The position numbers were made by a program, and so were the translations under genes. A stretch of DNA of 64,000 bases from Psettodes erumei (lineage: Eukaryota; Chordata; Actinopteri; Pleuronectiformes; Psettodidae): positions 2,046,001-2,110,000 of the forward strand of contig JAFBJZ010000880.1 in the NCBI GenBank assembly GCA_016785225.1, read 5' to 3'. Shown here in pieces: positions 25,651-36,975 of the stretch. Under the pieces are notes generated by a model. It made no database searches and was not told the DNA's origin. It was given only the letters and a program-made list of their open reading frames with translations. How positions within the stretch are numbered: position 1 is the first letter of the stretch; each line of letters starts with the position of its first letter.

Positions 25651-26169
25651 GCACGTCCTCCCTTGCTAGAATTTTCTGTCCGGCGTCCCCTTTAATCCAT
25701 CCTCCCGGTAACAGGGCTGGCTGACGTCACCGGGTGTACTCAGGGTACGCACACACAGAGTCATGTTCCCTGTCAAGGCACAAACGAACATGGCTGCACT
25801 CCCAGTCACAGCAGCTAATAGCTGTGGAAACAACCTCTTCAACTCCATGACTCCCCTTTATTTTTACACACTAATGTCATAGCCCCTGCATGTCTCAGAG
25901 TAAATGGCATAACATTTCCGCTTTTGTGAACGGTTAGACAATAGAAATAGGAAAAAAAACCTGCAATCCTCCCCAAATAGTTAAAATGATATATGTATGC
26001 CAAAGAAAGCAGAAAATGAGAAAATACTAACAAATATTTATTTATTTACTTCTTGTCATTACCCAGATGCTACCAACAGTTCAAAATCTTATTTTGTGCA
26101 GTGCACTAGTTTTGAAGGTTTTTGCTCATAAAATCGTGACATTTCTATTGAGAGCTAAAACAGTAATTT

Positions 26170-26530
26170 AATTTGTCAGTCGGCCCCAGACAGACTCTGT
26201 TGTTTGGCTTTGACGCCTCTGTTTTATTTTGACAGCCATTTCCTCATCCTTCCTGCCTGTGTTCTTTTTCTCTGATTACCTCTAATGTGTCTCACCTGTC
26301 TCCAGTCTGTCTACCCGCCCCTTTTAGTATTTAAATCTCAGTGTTTCACTGTGTGGGGAATCACTTTCCTGTGTACGTCCCTGTGCTCCTGCAGTACCCG
26401 GTCAACTTCTTTTTCTTTTTAATTGTAGTTCTGTAACTTGACTTAACTCTACTCTGAGCTTGATTCATTTAAAAAAAATACAATAACCTGACCTTACTTT
26501 AACCAGATGTTTCCGTTGGTTCTCTGTAAG
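26170..26530 (+). repeat. LTR-like or CT-rich interspersed repeat
   Basis: A CT-rich segment with CACCTGTCTCCAGTCTGTCT, then TAGTATTTAAATCTC and a run of CTGTG-type words. This resembles promoter parts of teleost LTR elements (CACCTG..TATTTAAG..). No terminal repeats were defined. Confidence 0.25.
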
Positions 26531-27279
26531 TATAATTTAGCCCTAAAGCAGCCTTGCATGGGTATTATGAAAATAACATAGTGGGGGGGGTGTTTGTTCT
26601 CCTGAATCATGTAACATCAGGGTTCTGAGTGGAAACAACAGGTTGACAGAATGCATAATACTGCTTCATGTATATGCACTGAGCTGTCTAGCTGTAATGA
26701 TGCTGCAGGGGCCCTGCAGTGTTCATTATTAATTCCCATGTGAACAGAATTAAACACTGCATTTATGTGTTTTATAATGTCATGTGCATGCATGTCACTG
26801 ATCATGATGACACAGGGCTCATAAATAATGTCCCTCCTCCCTATTAGATTTAAAATCAGTAACTTTTTTTCCTTTGAAATTATTAAGTTGTTAGAGACTG
26901 TCTTTATTACTAGTGGTGTATGTTATGTAAACAGTTTATCAGGGTTTTTTTCTTGAATTAATGTTACTGAATAGAAATAAATTTCAGCTAGTTTCTTTTT
27001 CCCCCCTTAGAGCAAATTGAATATCTTTGGATTTTGAATTGTTGATGGAAAAAAAACAAGCCCTTTGAAGAAGTCATCTTGGACTTCATGACATTTTGAT
27101 GGATGTTATATACGTGTTTATAAACCAAATAAATAATCTGATTAAATCAAATATAGACAAACAAATAATAGTTGAATCAGCCAGGGTACATAATAATAAT
27201 GAACTTGCATTGTAATATACTGCGACAATGGATTAGCTCCATGCATACATGAATTGTTACATCACTGAAGCTGGCAGGT
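26531..27279. other. Non-coding stretch, nothing recognised
   Basis: AT-rich. Contains a G8 run near 26583 but no gene. Confidence 0.4.
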
Positions 27280-28690
27280 ATTTTGATCTCACTTTGGTCA
27301 TAAAAATGCGGAGTTTCCTTCCTGAGCTCCGAGCTTGACCTGAGCAGGCCTCCACTTTAGCTGGGATACAGTGCGCGGAGGCGAAGGCTCAAACGCTTCC
27401 ACGGAGAAGTAAACACAGCGGCTTTTCTGAACGCAGCGTACTGCTGCACTTGGTCAAACAGCACCTGAGGGCTGTTTTCATCTTCTGCCACCGCTTCTTT
27501 CCTCACTTCACAAAGTTGTTTATCTTCCTCTCTGCAAAATCTCTGTTTTTATTCCTCTCTTCCTTGGTGAAACCACGCAGGCAGCATTTTTCAGCCCTGC
27601 TGTGAGTTGCTTAAACCTGCCTCTTATACTGTAGCTAGTACATATGAGCCACAGAAACAAGGAGGTTGACGCTGTGTTATTTTTATGCTGCAGATTTTCC
27701 ATCAGGCAGATCTTTCTCCTTTTTGTTCCCCTGCTTGTTTTTTTTTCCTGAGAAGCTGTGTTTAATTGTGGCTGATTGATCCACTGAAGAGCAGCGTTCT
27801 TCCTTCCTTTTGTGTTTGCTACTTTTGATGGCAGAAGAGCTGCAGGAGAGCTCCATTCTGGCCTGCGTAGATACTTTCTCAGAAATCTCCTGGAGCATCA
27901 ACAACCTACTGGCATGTGATCAAAATGTCTCCCCCTTGTTGCGTCTCCCCAGTGAGCTGTTGTCAGACAAAGCGAGCATTTGTGAATGGAACAAATGTGT
28001 TTTACAAAGCAACCTGCAGCTCTTTAAAGTCTTCGCCGCCGCTCCTTGAAACTCATCTTTGGCCCTTTTTACAAAGGAGGGAGAGAAAAGATAGGTCAGT
28101 GTGAAGCCACCCACACTCTGCGGTGGTAGTCTATCTCCACGAGGTCACCAGGGTTAAGATCACCAATCAGAGAATGGTGATTGAGCCCTTGGGATGAGAA
28201 ACAGCGAGAGCCTCGGGAGATCCAATCAAGAGCCCACAGGCAGGATACAAAGTACGTGCTTTAGCTAACTCTCTTTCACATTGGGATTCAATCAGGTGCT
28301 TTGTGGCAAGATGGGGAGCCCTCTCATGTCAAGGTTAGAGATAGCGAGAGAGAGAGATGCATTAGAGCAGCTCTTTAAAGGTGTTAGTGCCGGCAAAACA
28401 AGGCACGGCTGAATCTTCTTTTGGAGCGACATCCAAATTGGCCAGCTTGTTGTCCGGGAGTAAAGTTGCATCAAAGTTTGTCCTGGGGCTGATTGACTGG
28501 AGAGAGCTGCGTTTGAAAATTGTCAACGTGTCTCTTCTCTCTCCCGCTCCTCCGTCTCTATCTCTTTCAGGCGCTCTGCTAAGCTGGACAGATTGGCGCT
28601 CCCTTAATTCCCATTATTCTATGCATTTTCAAACAGCCGCACGGAAACCGCCGGTGAATTTCAACCACAGCTGAAGAATGCAGCGGGGGC
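27280..28690. promoter_or_regulatory. Candidate conserved regulatory segment
   Basis: A 1.4-kb stretch without recognisable transposons, GC-richer than its surroundings, with motif clusters such as ACCAATCAGAG (about 28161), GGTGATTGAG (about 28176) and CTTAATTCCCATTATT (about 28603). It has no coding signal. Regulatory function is inference from composition only. Confidence 0.22.
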
Positions 28691-31689
28691 TACTGCCTGC
28701 CGCCTGCTGCTCATATTGATTTCCAACTTCTTATGAGTTTTCTTTGCTGTGGACTGAGGCAAGAAGTATCAAGGGCAACCAAAAACAAGTTAAGTGTTTC
28801 CATGACAACAAGTGCTTGGTTTGTACTTTTTTTCTGCTGGCTGTGTGTGGGGAAAGGGCAGCTTGTCACAGATATGTAAACCCCATGGTGTCAGGCAGAT
28901 TGTTGTTCAAAGTTATCTTTATTGTCTCAGAGCACGCACGCATACATGACCAAAACACAGCAGCAGCAAACAGTTCTGCAAACAGTTCTGCAATTACAGC
29001 AATTACTATGTGTTTATGTACATACAGTATATATATATGTATATACATTGCAGAATCCTATTTTTGTCCCCCCTCACCCCCCACACACGCTCTCACAGTT
29101 TCAGGTTGATTTCCTTGCTCCGAACATTGCTCTTACCGTTCAGATGCCGTAACACCAGATGAGAGAAGAGTTACAATAATTGATTGACCCAGCAGGGTCT
29201 GAAGAGACTTTGTGCCCTGGCTCCCGCCTTTCAGGCTGCAGTACATGCAGACTGCCCACCCTCATTGCTGCAGGTTGTTGGGCCAGTGTGCAGACTGAAA
29301 CCCATCGCTGCACACACTGCTAAGAAAGTTGTACGAACTACAAGTTGCAGGTTCAAATTTTTCATTGAATCTACATTTTCAATTTACAATGAATAAATTG
29401 ATTTAAAAAAATGTATGCCCACCCACTTCAGCAAACAAACATATGCCCTTGCAAAGGCAGTTTTAAAAAAGATAATGATCAAGTAGCTTAAAATCCATTT
29501 ATTTATTATTATTATTATATAAGATCAAGTTTAGTGATATTGCACCATTTCAAGTGGAGTTGTGCTTGTGGCCAATAGATAAATATGAATGATGCATATC
29601 TTGTTGTGTCACTGCTAAATACTTCAATGCATTTGCTTGCCAGTTGTTAACTTCATCTTTTAGCCATTTGGTGTTCAGTGCAATGGGTTTCATTATAGAA
29701 AGAGATGCCTGCTGTTAGGGCTGTTGGAATAAACCATAGAGTAGGCTGCAGGTCCTAAAACAAGGAGCAGAAAGAGGCTATGAGGGTCTATTGAGCTGAG
29801 GGAAATGAGTGTGTTTGGTGATCATTCGCTATTGTTTTTTCATGATGAGACAGCTCTTTGATCTATTGTTAATATTGAAATATTGATTTGTGCAGCTTCA
29901 GGTACTCAGCTGTGGTTCAGTTTCACCATTAGGGATTTAATTAATAAGATTCTAATAATAAATGGTTGTTTTTGTTTTCCATGTTCATGGTCCCTGAAGG
30001 ATGAATCCTAATATCTTTGTTGATCTCTCACAGCCTTTCTTGCAACCCCGTCAGGCTATATGTCACAATCTAACAGCTGGTCTAGATGATTAGCTGAATC
30101 AAAATGCCAAGCGACAGAATCGTAAGGCCAGGAGCTTTTAGTCATTCCTAAATAACTGCAGAAATAAATCAGCATCACTGTGGTTTGACAGGAAAAGTTC
30201 TATGAGAAGTTCATCACATTAAATGAAATCAGAGTTGCTTCAGAGACACCACAACACCATCAATAATCATGACAGTGCTGCTCCTCACATTCATTTGAAA
30301 TGAAAGTGAAATATGCAGAGAAAGTGGCCAAGTCCCTGGTGAAATCAGCAAGTGAGGATCAATGCTGCATTTTTTTCATTTGCCTCCAGTAATTAACTAT
30401 ATTTTTCCACTTGTAATAATGACCTCTGACGTTATAAAAGAGGAAGGTGTGAGACAATCAAAAAGGAAAGTTTGTGTTTCAGTCTTGTCTCATTAGTTGG
30501 AAAAGGACTCAATCGTTTTCAAAAAATAGAAAAAGCTGAAAGACTGAAAGGGAGAGCAAGGGCATTTTTCACCTCCAGGTAATCTTCTTTTCGCACTTCA
30601 ACAATTATTCAGCCTGATGAGGTTACGGACAGAGTAGAGGACACACCGAAAGCCTGCCTTCAGCGTTTTGAAAGTACAGAGGAAGCCTTTCTGAGCGGTG
30701 CAGCCACAGGAGCTTTTGTTCCAGTGCCTGTTGTTTATTCTGTCACAAGCCCCTGAACTCCCTGCGAACAGCTATGAGGAAAACATCATTAATATTTGCT
30801 GGTATTGACAGAGAAGAGATTTGAGCTGAATAGGCTTTGCCATCCCGTTTAATCACACACCTGAGCACAAGGTAAACAGCAAATAACACGCAGAAGGACA
30901 CAAGTAATGAAGGAGCTTCTATCAGCTGAATGAATCCTGCTAGTGTATCCAATGGAGAAATTAGCAAGAATATGCATGACGCAGTTCTGCGCAAAACTTA
31001 GAGAACACTACAGCTGAAGAATGACTGTGAAGCAACCTGTGTGAACAAACAAAACAAAATATATTATTATTATTATTATCATCAAGCTTTATTTCAGAGT
31101 TATTGTTCTGTATTTCATTTTAATGGTTCCTGCTCCTGTGCCGACCCAGTGAAGTTGTGCGTATTTCATAAAATTTTCATCACTCCACAAGAATTCAGGG
31201 TGTAGGATTTGAGTGATGTGTTTCAGGACAGTGTCAATATGTTCGGTGTTTTTGGATTGAAGTCGCCTCTTTCTGGGTCTCTGAATATCAGTGAGGCCCT
31301 GTTCATACCTGGCATTAGCATGCGTCTTGGGTGCTCAAAGTTTGAGGAAACCAGCTGGCAGCACTGCACAGGGCGAAGCCAGTCATGTTGTTACCACCTG
31401 GGGAGCAAGAGGTGATGTATTCCAATGGGTTTTGATTCTTTGGCAGGACTATAGGAAGAAAAAAGGGCAAGTTCTGAACCAATGACGTACAGTATCTTTT
31501 ACTACATTTCATGCGGCCATTAACAGAGTTTAAATGAATCCATTTGTCATTATCATATGCAGAGAGTTGGGCCGTGCTGTCTGGGAGTTGATATGGGCTT
31601 GGTGTTAGGGCATAGACATAGAATTAAGTGCTCTGGAGGATGATCAAGGATTATTTGGCAGCTCTGAAGAAAAACAGGCAGAGGTGCAA
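28691..31689. other. Non-coding stretch with a short repeat
   Basis: At 28967-28991 the unit CAAACAGTTCTG is tandemly repeated, and (TA)n lies at about 29028-29038. The rest is AT-rich with no gene recognised. Confidence 0.4.
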
Positions 31690-32560
31690 TTCATGCCGCT
31701 CAGATTATCGCCACCCGCTTTGAAATGAGATGGATTGTAGCCGTAACTGCTCTCCGTTCAACTTTCCATCTCCGCTGAGCAGCGTAATTTTTCTCCCTCA
31801 CTTCAACATAAAATTTTGCTGCGTGTTATCTGAAACGGCGCCAGGACCAAGTGGCACGAGAGGAAGTCGCGCCGCCGCAGAGGCAACATATTATCATTTT
31901 GTCAGCATACGGGCACTCGAGGAACTCGTTTGTCTCCGGGCCTGGAGCCGTCATCTCGCTTCAGACGAGTCCGCTGATACCGACTCAAGCGATAGTCTCC
32001 CTACGAGCTCTGACAAGTTCATTTGGGTATAATTACTTGCCCCACTCAGGTATTCTGTCGACATTTGTCACGGAGACACCCCGCGCCGCCCGATGAGATT
32101 AATTTGTCATATTTCTTGTGTTGAATATTTTTCCTTGTAACTGATCTAATCCTCGTGGCTCAGCAGAGTGTGGCGGCAGAGGGCCCTCTTTTACCTGCAG
32201 AGCTGGAGTGCTTTTTTGGCAGCATGGGCCACCTCCAGCCTTATTTATAGGAGTGGTCCATGCACCCATAGATAACGTCATTTAGCAGGACCCAGGAAGA
32301 GCGGCCCCTTCCTTCCCCGTTCAGACCTGACACCGGGCAGACGGATTTAGCTCCTCCGCCCTGACTCTGCACCACTTAAACTATGAGCCATTCCAGGCTC
32401 CATTAAGAGAATCGCTTCCTAATGAACCCTCTTCCTCGGGAGGAAGTGATTAATAGGAGTGGCCATCCAGGATTGCATTACCCAGCAACGCTCCTCTTGA
32501 CAAGATGAGGCACACACAGGAATACAAAGAGAGTGGAGTGCAAGCTTGCTAACAATCACC
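31690..32560. promoter_or_regulatory. Candidate conserved regulatory segment
   Basis: Repeat-free and of mixed composition, with several homeodomain-type words: GAGATTAATTTGTCAT (about 32094), CCATTAAGAG (about 32400), CTAATGAACC (about 32419) and GTGATTAATAGGAG (about 32447). The open frame at 31730-32032 shows no family resemblance. Enhancer identity is a hypothesis. Confidence 0.25.
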
Positions 32561-33479
32561 CTAATGTTGTCAGGAAGGCATGTGTGGTTTTAGCCGGGTA
32601 AAGGAAAAACACGTCCGTACACTCCGTCATGTCCTATTTCTGCATCACACAAAATGGCGCATCTGGCAGAAGTTATTTACTTATCCTTTGATTCACAACC
32701 TCTTTTTGAAGTCTAAAACTACACAAAACTCAATAGCGATCACACGAGACTTACTTCAAGCACAGCCGAGATAAAGGGATTACGTTTGGAAGGGATCATT
32801 AAGGTCTTTTTAATCAGTTTCACTTCCACTAAAGAAGCCACTGGACCTCAAAACAAAGCAGCACCATAGCCTTTGGAGTCTACTGTTGTACAATGAAACG
32901 GCGCAACAATAGAAGCCATCAGACAAAGCCACGGGAGCCATATGTCGGTGACAACGGGACGCCAGTGCCGCTGCCTTCCCTTCCCCAGGGCTCAAATCAT
33001 TCCAAACTCAGCGGCATGGTGCCTCCATTTTGCTTCAACATATGGCAGCGCGACGGCTGGAGGAGATCATGTGTTGCACAGGGGAGAGTTTTGACAGTCG
33101 CACAGCTCCATTGGCTCTGAGGGGGTTTTCATTTGCTGGCAGTGGCACAGACATGGATCAGGCAAAGTATCTCTAGGGATCACCTCCATGCTGTGCAGAA
33201 AAGCTGTTTTCTGCAGTATTAATCTACTGATCTATGACCGGGACACGAGGCCCATAAACTGGGTAAGGTCAAGAGGCTGGGAGAAAATACAGGTCATTTA
33301 GAGGTGTGAGGCTTGTTAATGGACCAAACCATGTGGCTGGCTGCTTCACTGATAAACTTTGGTGATTCTCAATGTCCTGACCTCCTGAGTCAGGAAATGA
33401 ATAAAAACCTTTGCCCTGCAGAAGTGGAAGGGCCTGCCGCCTGTGCACCTCCACAGCCATTTTCATCAAAAAAAAAAAA

Positions 33480-34700
33480 AAACATAAGAGGATATAGCCA
33501 GCCTGGACCCTTGACACCCTTGATGAGGTTGTGAGAGAAGCAATGAAAAGCACCCAAAGCATGGAGAGCCTCCAGAGAACAGCCGAGGCTGATTACAGCG
33601 ACCGCCAGGGCTTTTCAGGCTCATCTCAGCATGTGACACTCGGTGACCTGGCTCCCACGCAGCAAGACACGAAGAGGAAAAAAACCTGCCACCATACTGT
33701 AATTCATCAACGACCTTTAGCCTGTGTGTGCGAGCAGAGCCGATCTCGTGAAAGGAGCGAGGCGGCAACCCGTCGGCGGCCTCTTGTCGCGAGCTGCGAA
33801 GGTCATTCCGGCTGAGGCTGTGAAAGAGATGCTCGGAGAGAGGAACGGAGTCCATTGTTTGCACTCTCTTTTTCTGGTCAGTTGGCATTTGCTCTCTGAT
33901 GAGTTCATTATGGTATTCAGCGAGCGGCAGGCGGTGCGGCCCAGCCGACTTGATGGAGCGTGCTGGGCCACGAAAGATAGCTGCTATCCCAGATGTGTGT
34001 GACAGCCATTCTGAGGCATTTACAGCCTGTTAATGAACTACAAATGATGATGACACTGATGACTGTGATTAGAGCCATTTCATACGTACATGTTTGCTGG
34101 CAGAGAGGAACAAGTAAATGATCTGTTGAGCCCCGGGGATAAAGGGGAGCAACTCTTTCCGTAATGGTGGTTTATAGGTTTGTTGGAGTGATTGCACGAT
34201 CATATGCTATATTAATACATCCTCCCCACACCCAAGCCTCACCATACCACACACATGCACACAGAAAAAAAAATGCTAGCCCTCATTAGCTTCAATAAAG
34301 TATAACACTCCGAAGTGACACACCGCAGCTCTGTCATTTTGAGAAGTCATCTGCCTGCCTCGACGGAAACATTAAGTACTTGTCTATTCAGAAAAGGGCT
34401 TGCAGTGCTCGGCCGACTTAACAACATCATTTTCTGCCTTTCAATTTGGAAGCAGCTCTTTATGACCACAGACAACTGTCAAGAAAGGCCATAAGGAGCG
34501 CCTCATTGCCCTGAATGTTTTCTTTTAGCACCTCGCGTCTGAGTCGAAACCCAAAGACGAGCCTGAGCCCAGGCTGAAAATGTCAATTAATTGAGGGTGT
34601 CACTCAAACCCCGCCAATCCATATGCAATCGATCGCCGGCGAGCTCCTGGATGAGCGCCACGGGGAGGAGAGTGTGGACTCCTAGAAGTCCTTGGACGTG
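33480..34700. promoter_or_regulatory. Candidate conserved regulatory segment
   Basis: Unbroken by recognisable transposons. It contains the palindrome TCAATTAATTGA (34583-34594), then CAATCGATCGCCGGCG (about 34626-34641), CTGATGAGTTCATTATGG (about 33895) and GTGATTAGAGCCATTTC (about 34066). Overlapping open frames on both strands at 33466-34002 look like chance frames in GC-richer DNA. Confidence 0.25.
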
Positions 34701-36446
34701 GCGTAGCTGGAATGACTGATTTCAAGTTTGACCTTCGCTGTTTTTATGGGGGCGGGAAGTGTGCTCTGGTGTGTCACGAAAGCAGCCCAAAGTTGTCCAA
34801 GGAGGTAGAATATTTTCCCTTTGACACTTCGCTGGGAGCTTAGCAGTGGAAATAGAGATATCCCTCTGCAAATCCTTAAATGACGCTTACTCCTCCTCTC
34901 CAAAGTGAAGTTAATCCGCTCCTCTCGGCCCACTGGTTGCTGTCTGGTACATATTAGCGCCGCCTGATCGCCAGCACAGGTGCTCACTGTTGCTTCAGGA
35001 TCTATATGAAAATCCACTTTTACTCATCAAGTAGGTTGTATAAACTGGGAAGCCACTCTTCAAGGAAGACAGAATTTCCTTTTGAATGTTGATGATGTGG
35101 GGAAGAAAAACAAGTTGTGGAGAAATACAAAATAACTTGAACATTTGCTGATAAAACCAAATTGCATTTGGCAGATACAGGATATTTAAAAGCTGATAAA
35201 ACGAAATAGAAAACGAAACAGATGAGAAACATGACGACCAGATATTTATGAAATAACATTATTTCTTTGTGATGGTCTGCTTTCACTGTTCAGTCTCTTG
35301 ATAAGATGCAGTTTGTTTGGGAACACACTTAGCGTAATCACCGTAGCGCTTGTCTCTGGAAAACACTTGACTAGAACTGATTGCAGTGACACATATTTTA
35401 ATAAGGTTCCACATGAATACATATTGATATATTTATTATTAGCAATGGAGGTGGTAGCAGTGGCACTGTCCTCTATAATTGATTTTTATCATGACAAGTA
35501 AAGTTTGATGTGTTGAAATTTTCCACACATATTGGCCATGGGCAGTTTTAGTTTAACCAGCATTAGTGGAGTGTTAATGTGATTATAGCATCTTTGAAAT
35601 TAATCTGATGCTATAAGTTTTTGTTTTGTGAATAAATGACACAATCTTTGTGAAGACTGGTTGAATCTGGAGACATGGAATGGGGAACATTCATCATTCA
35701 GACATACTGTAGCTGTTCCTTGTGAACCTTTTCTAATGGATTTATCAATTGTACAAATGTTACAACAAGAACCAAATCTTGGTTCTTGTGCATCTGGTAC
35801 ATGAGAGAGAAATGGTACTGCTGAGCTGGAATGTCATGATATCATGTCAGAAAATAGTTTTCTGTTATTTTGCCATTGAAGATTTCATTAATAACCTTTG
35901 TGAACAGTGAGGACGCTCCCCTTCCTTCTCACAGTGAATCTGCTAATACTATATATTCTCATCATTGTCATCATCATTATGATTCGATACGTTTTGCTGC
36001 CTGTGTTTTTCCATGTTGGACAGTGAGTATGCATAGACTGACAAGATGTCAGATCAAAATGGATGCAGCAGAACTAGAGATATTAGAGTTTTGTTTTGTT
36101 TTTTTTAAATTCCAAACATTGTTCTTCCTTGTCAAAACCAGGCGCTTGCATTACCCTCAATGCAAGAAGACAGCCAGCGATTCGGTCGGAGAATAACATT
36201 TGTTGTTGGTAGTAGTGGCCAGTCCCAGGCTGCTGGCCTATGGCAGAGATGGGGAGCAAGCTGCAGAGATTCAGAAGGTCTTTTCCAAACGTAAAGTCTT
36301 TAGCCCAAACAATGCTGACTCAATGACATCTATTGAGACATTAAAGATAACTCCCTTTTATACAACTTACAGACAACTACAGTATACACCTAAGATATGC
36401 AGCACTGCTCCCCAAGAACTGTAAACACAGTTTGTTGTATAAAATT
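34701..36446. other. Non-coding stretch, nothing recognised
   Basis: No gene or repeat recognised. Confidence 0.4.
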
Positions 36447-36460
36447 GGGGGGGGGGGGGG
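36447..36460 (+). repeat. G14 homopolymer
   Basis: Fourteen consecutive G. Confidence 0.95.
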
Positions 36461-36783
36461 CTCGGACATTGTGGAGAGCTTTGTTGTTGTCAGGCAGCAA
36501 ATACCTAACTAAAGGTTTTTGCAGACAGAATGCACTTAATGTTACTTGAAGGCAAAAAGGTTGCTGAAGGTCATAGAAACTGATGGATCACAGAATGCAA
36601 CAGGATGAGGTTGACCAACAACAATACCAAAAATACCACAAGTCCTTACTGTAGCATGATGGTTGGTGGGTAAATGTTTAGGAAAAGGATGTGTGGTTCC
36701 CCCACGAACACATACACATTGTATTGACAGGTTTTTTTATTGACTTTGGTGAAATGCATCAACACCTAGACTGAGGTGGTCGT

Positions 36784-36975
36784 GGTTGATCTCAAGGAAA
36801 TTTTAATCGAAATCTGACTAGGGTGAGCTAGTCTGAGCTCACGAGCTAATCTAAGACTAGTTCACCCTAGTCATACCAGCACGAACTGATGAAGCCTCTT
36901 GCATGAGAGGCAAAACGTCTTCAAGACCTACAAAGTAAGTCCAGTTGATTTCAATTAAAATTTCCTTGAGATAAC
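36784..36975. mobile_element. Nested palindromic repeat (Penelope-like/pLTR candidate)
   Basis: A 192-bp unit whose ends are inverted repeats: ATCTCAAGGAAATTTTAAT at about 36789-36807 is the exact complement of ATTAAAATTTCCTTGAGAT at about 36954-36972. The similarity extends to about 30 bp per side with one indel and one mismatch. Within it is a second hairpin: the arm at 36816-36834 (GACTAGGGTGAGCTAGTCT) pairs with 36854-36872 at 18 of 19 positions, and the odd pair is a G-U. A hammerhead-like core follows at 36886-36919. Such cores in fish repeats are known from Penelope-like retroelements. Assigning this copy to that group is inference, since no reverse transcriptase or GIY-YIG coding remnant is present. 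Confidence 0.5.
36886..36919 (+). ncRNA. Hammerhead-ribozyme-like core, probably inactive
   Basis: In order: CTGATGA (36886-36892), an extra A, a hairpin with 6-bp stem GCCTCT/AGAGGC (36894-36899 with 36906-36911, loop TGCATG), then AAAAC and GTC (36917-36919). This matches the type I hammerhead order of CUGAUGA, stem II, GAAA, and a GUC cleavage triplet. The first base of the conserved GAAA is A here (position 36912). That is the catalytic G12 in the standard numbering, so self-cleavage is expected to be weak or absent. Stem III is minimal, and only GAA/TTC is evident for stem I. Confidence 0.45.

Noticed and set aside
33466..33888. 140-codon open frame on the - strand
   Set aside because: Runs through an A-rich tract, has competing frames on the + strand and no family resemblance; the region is GC-richer, which makes chance frames longer.
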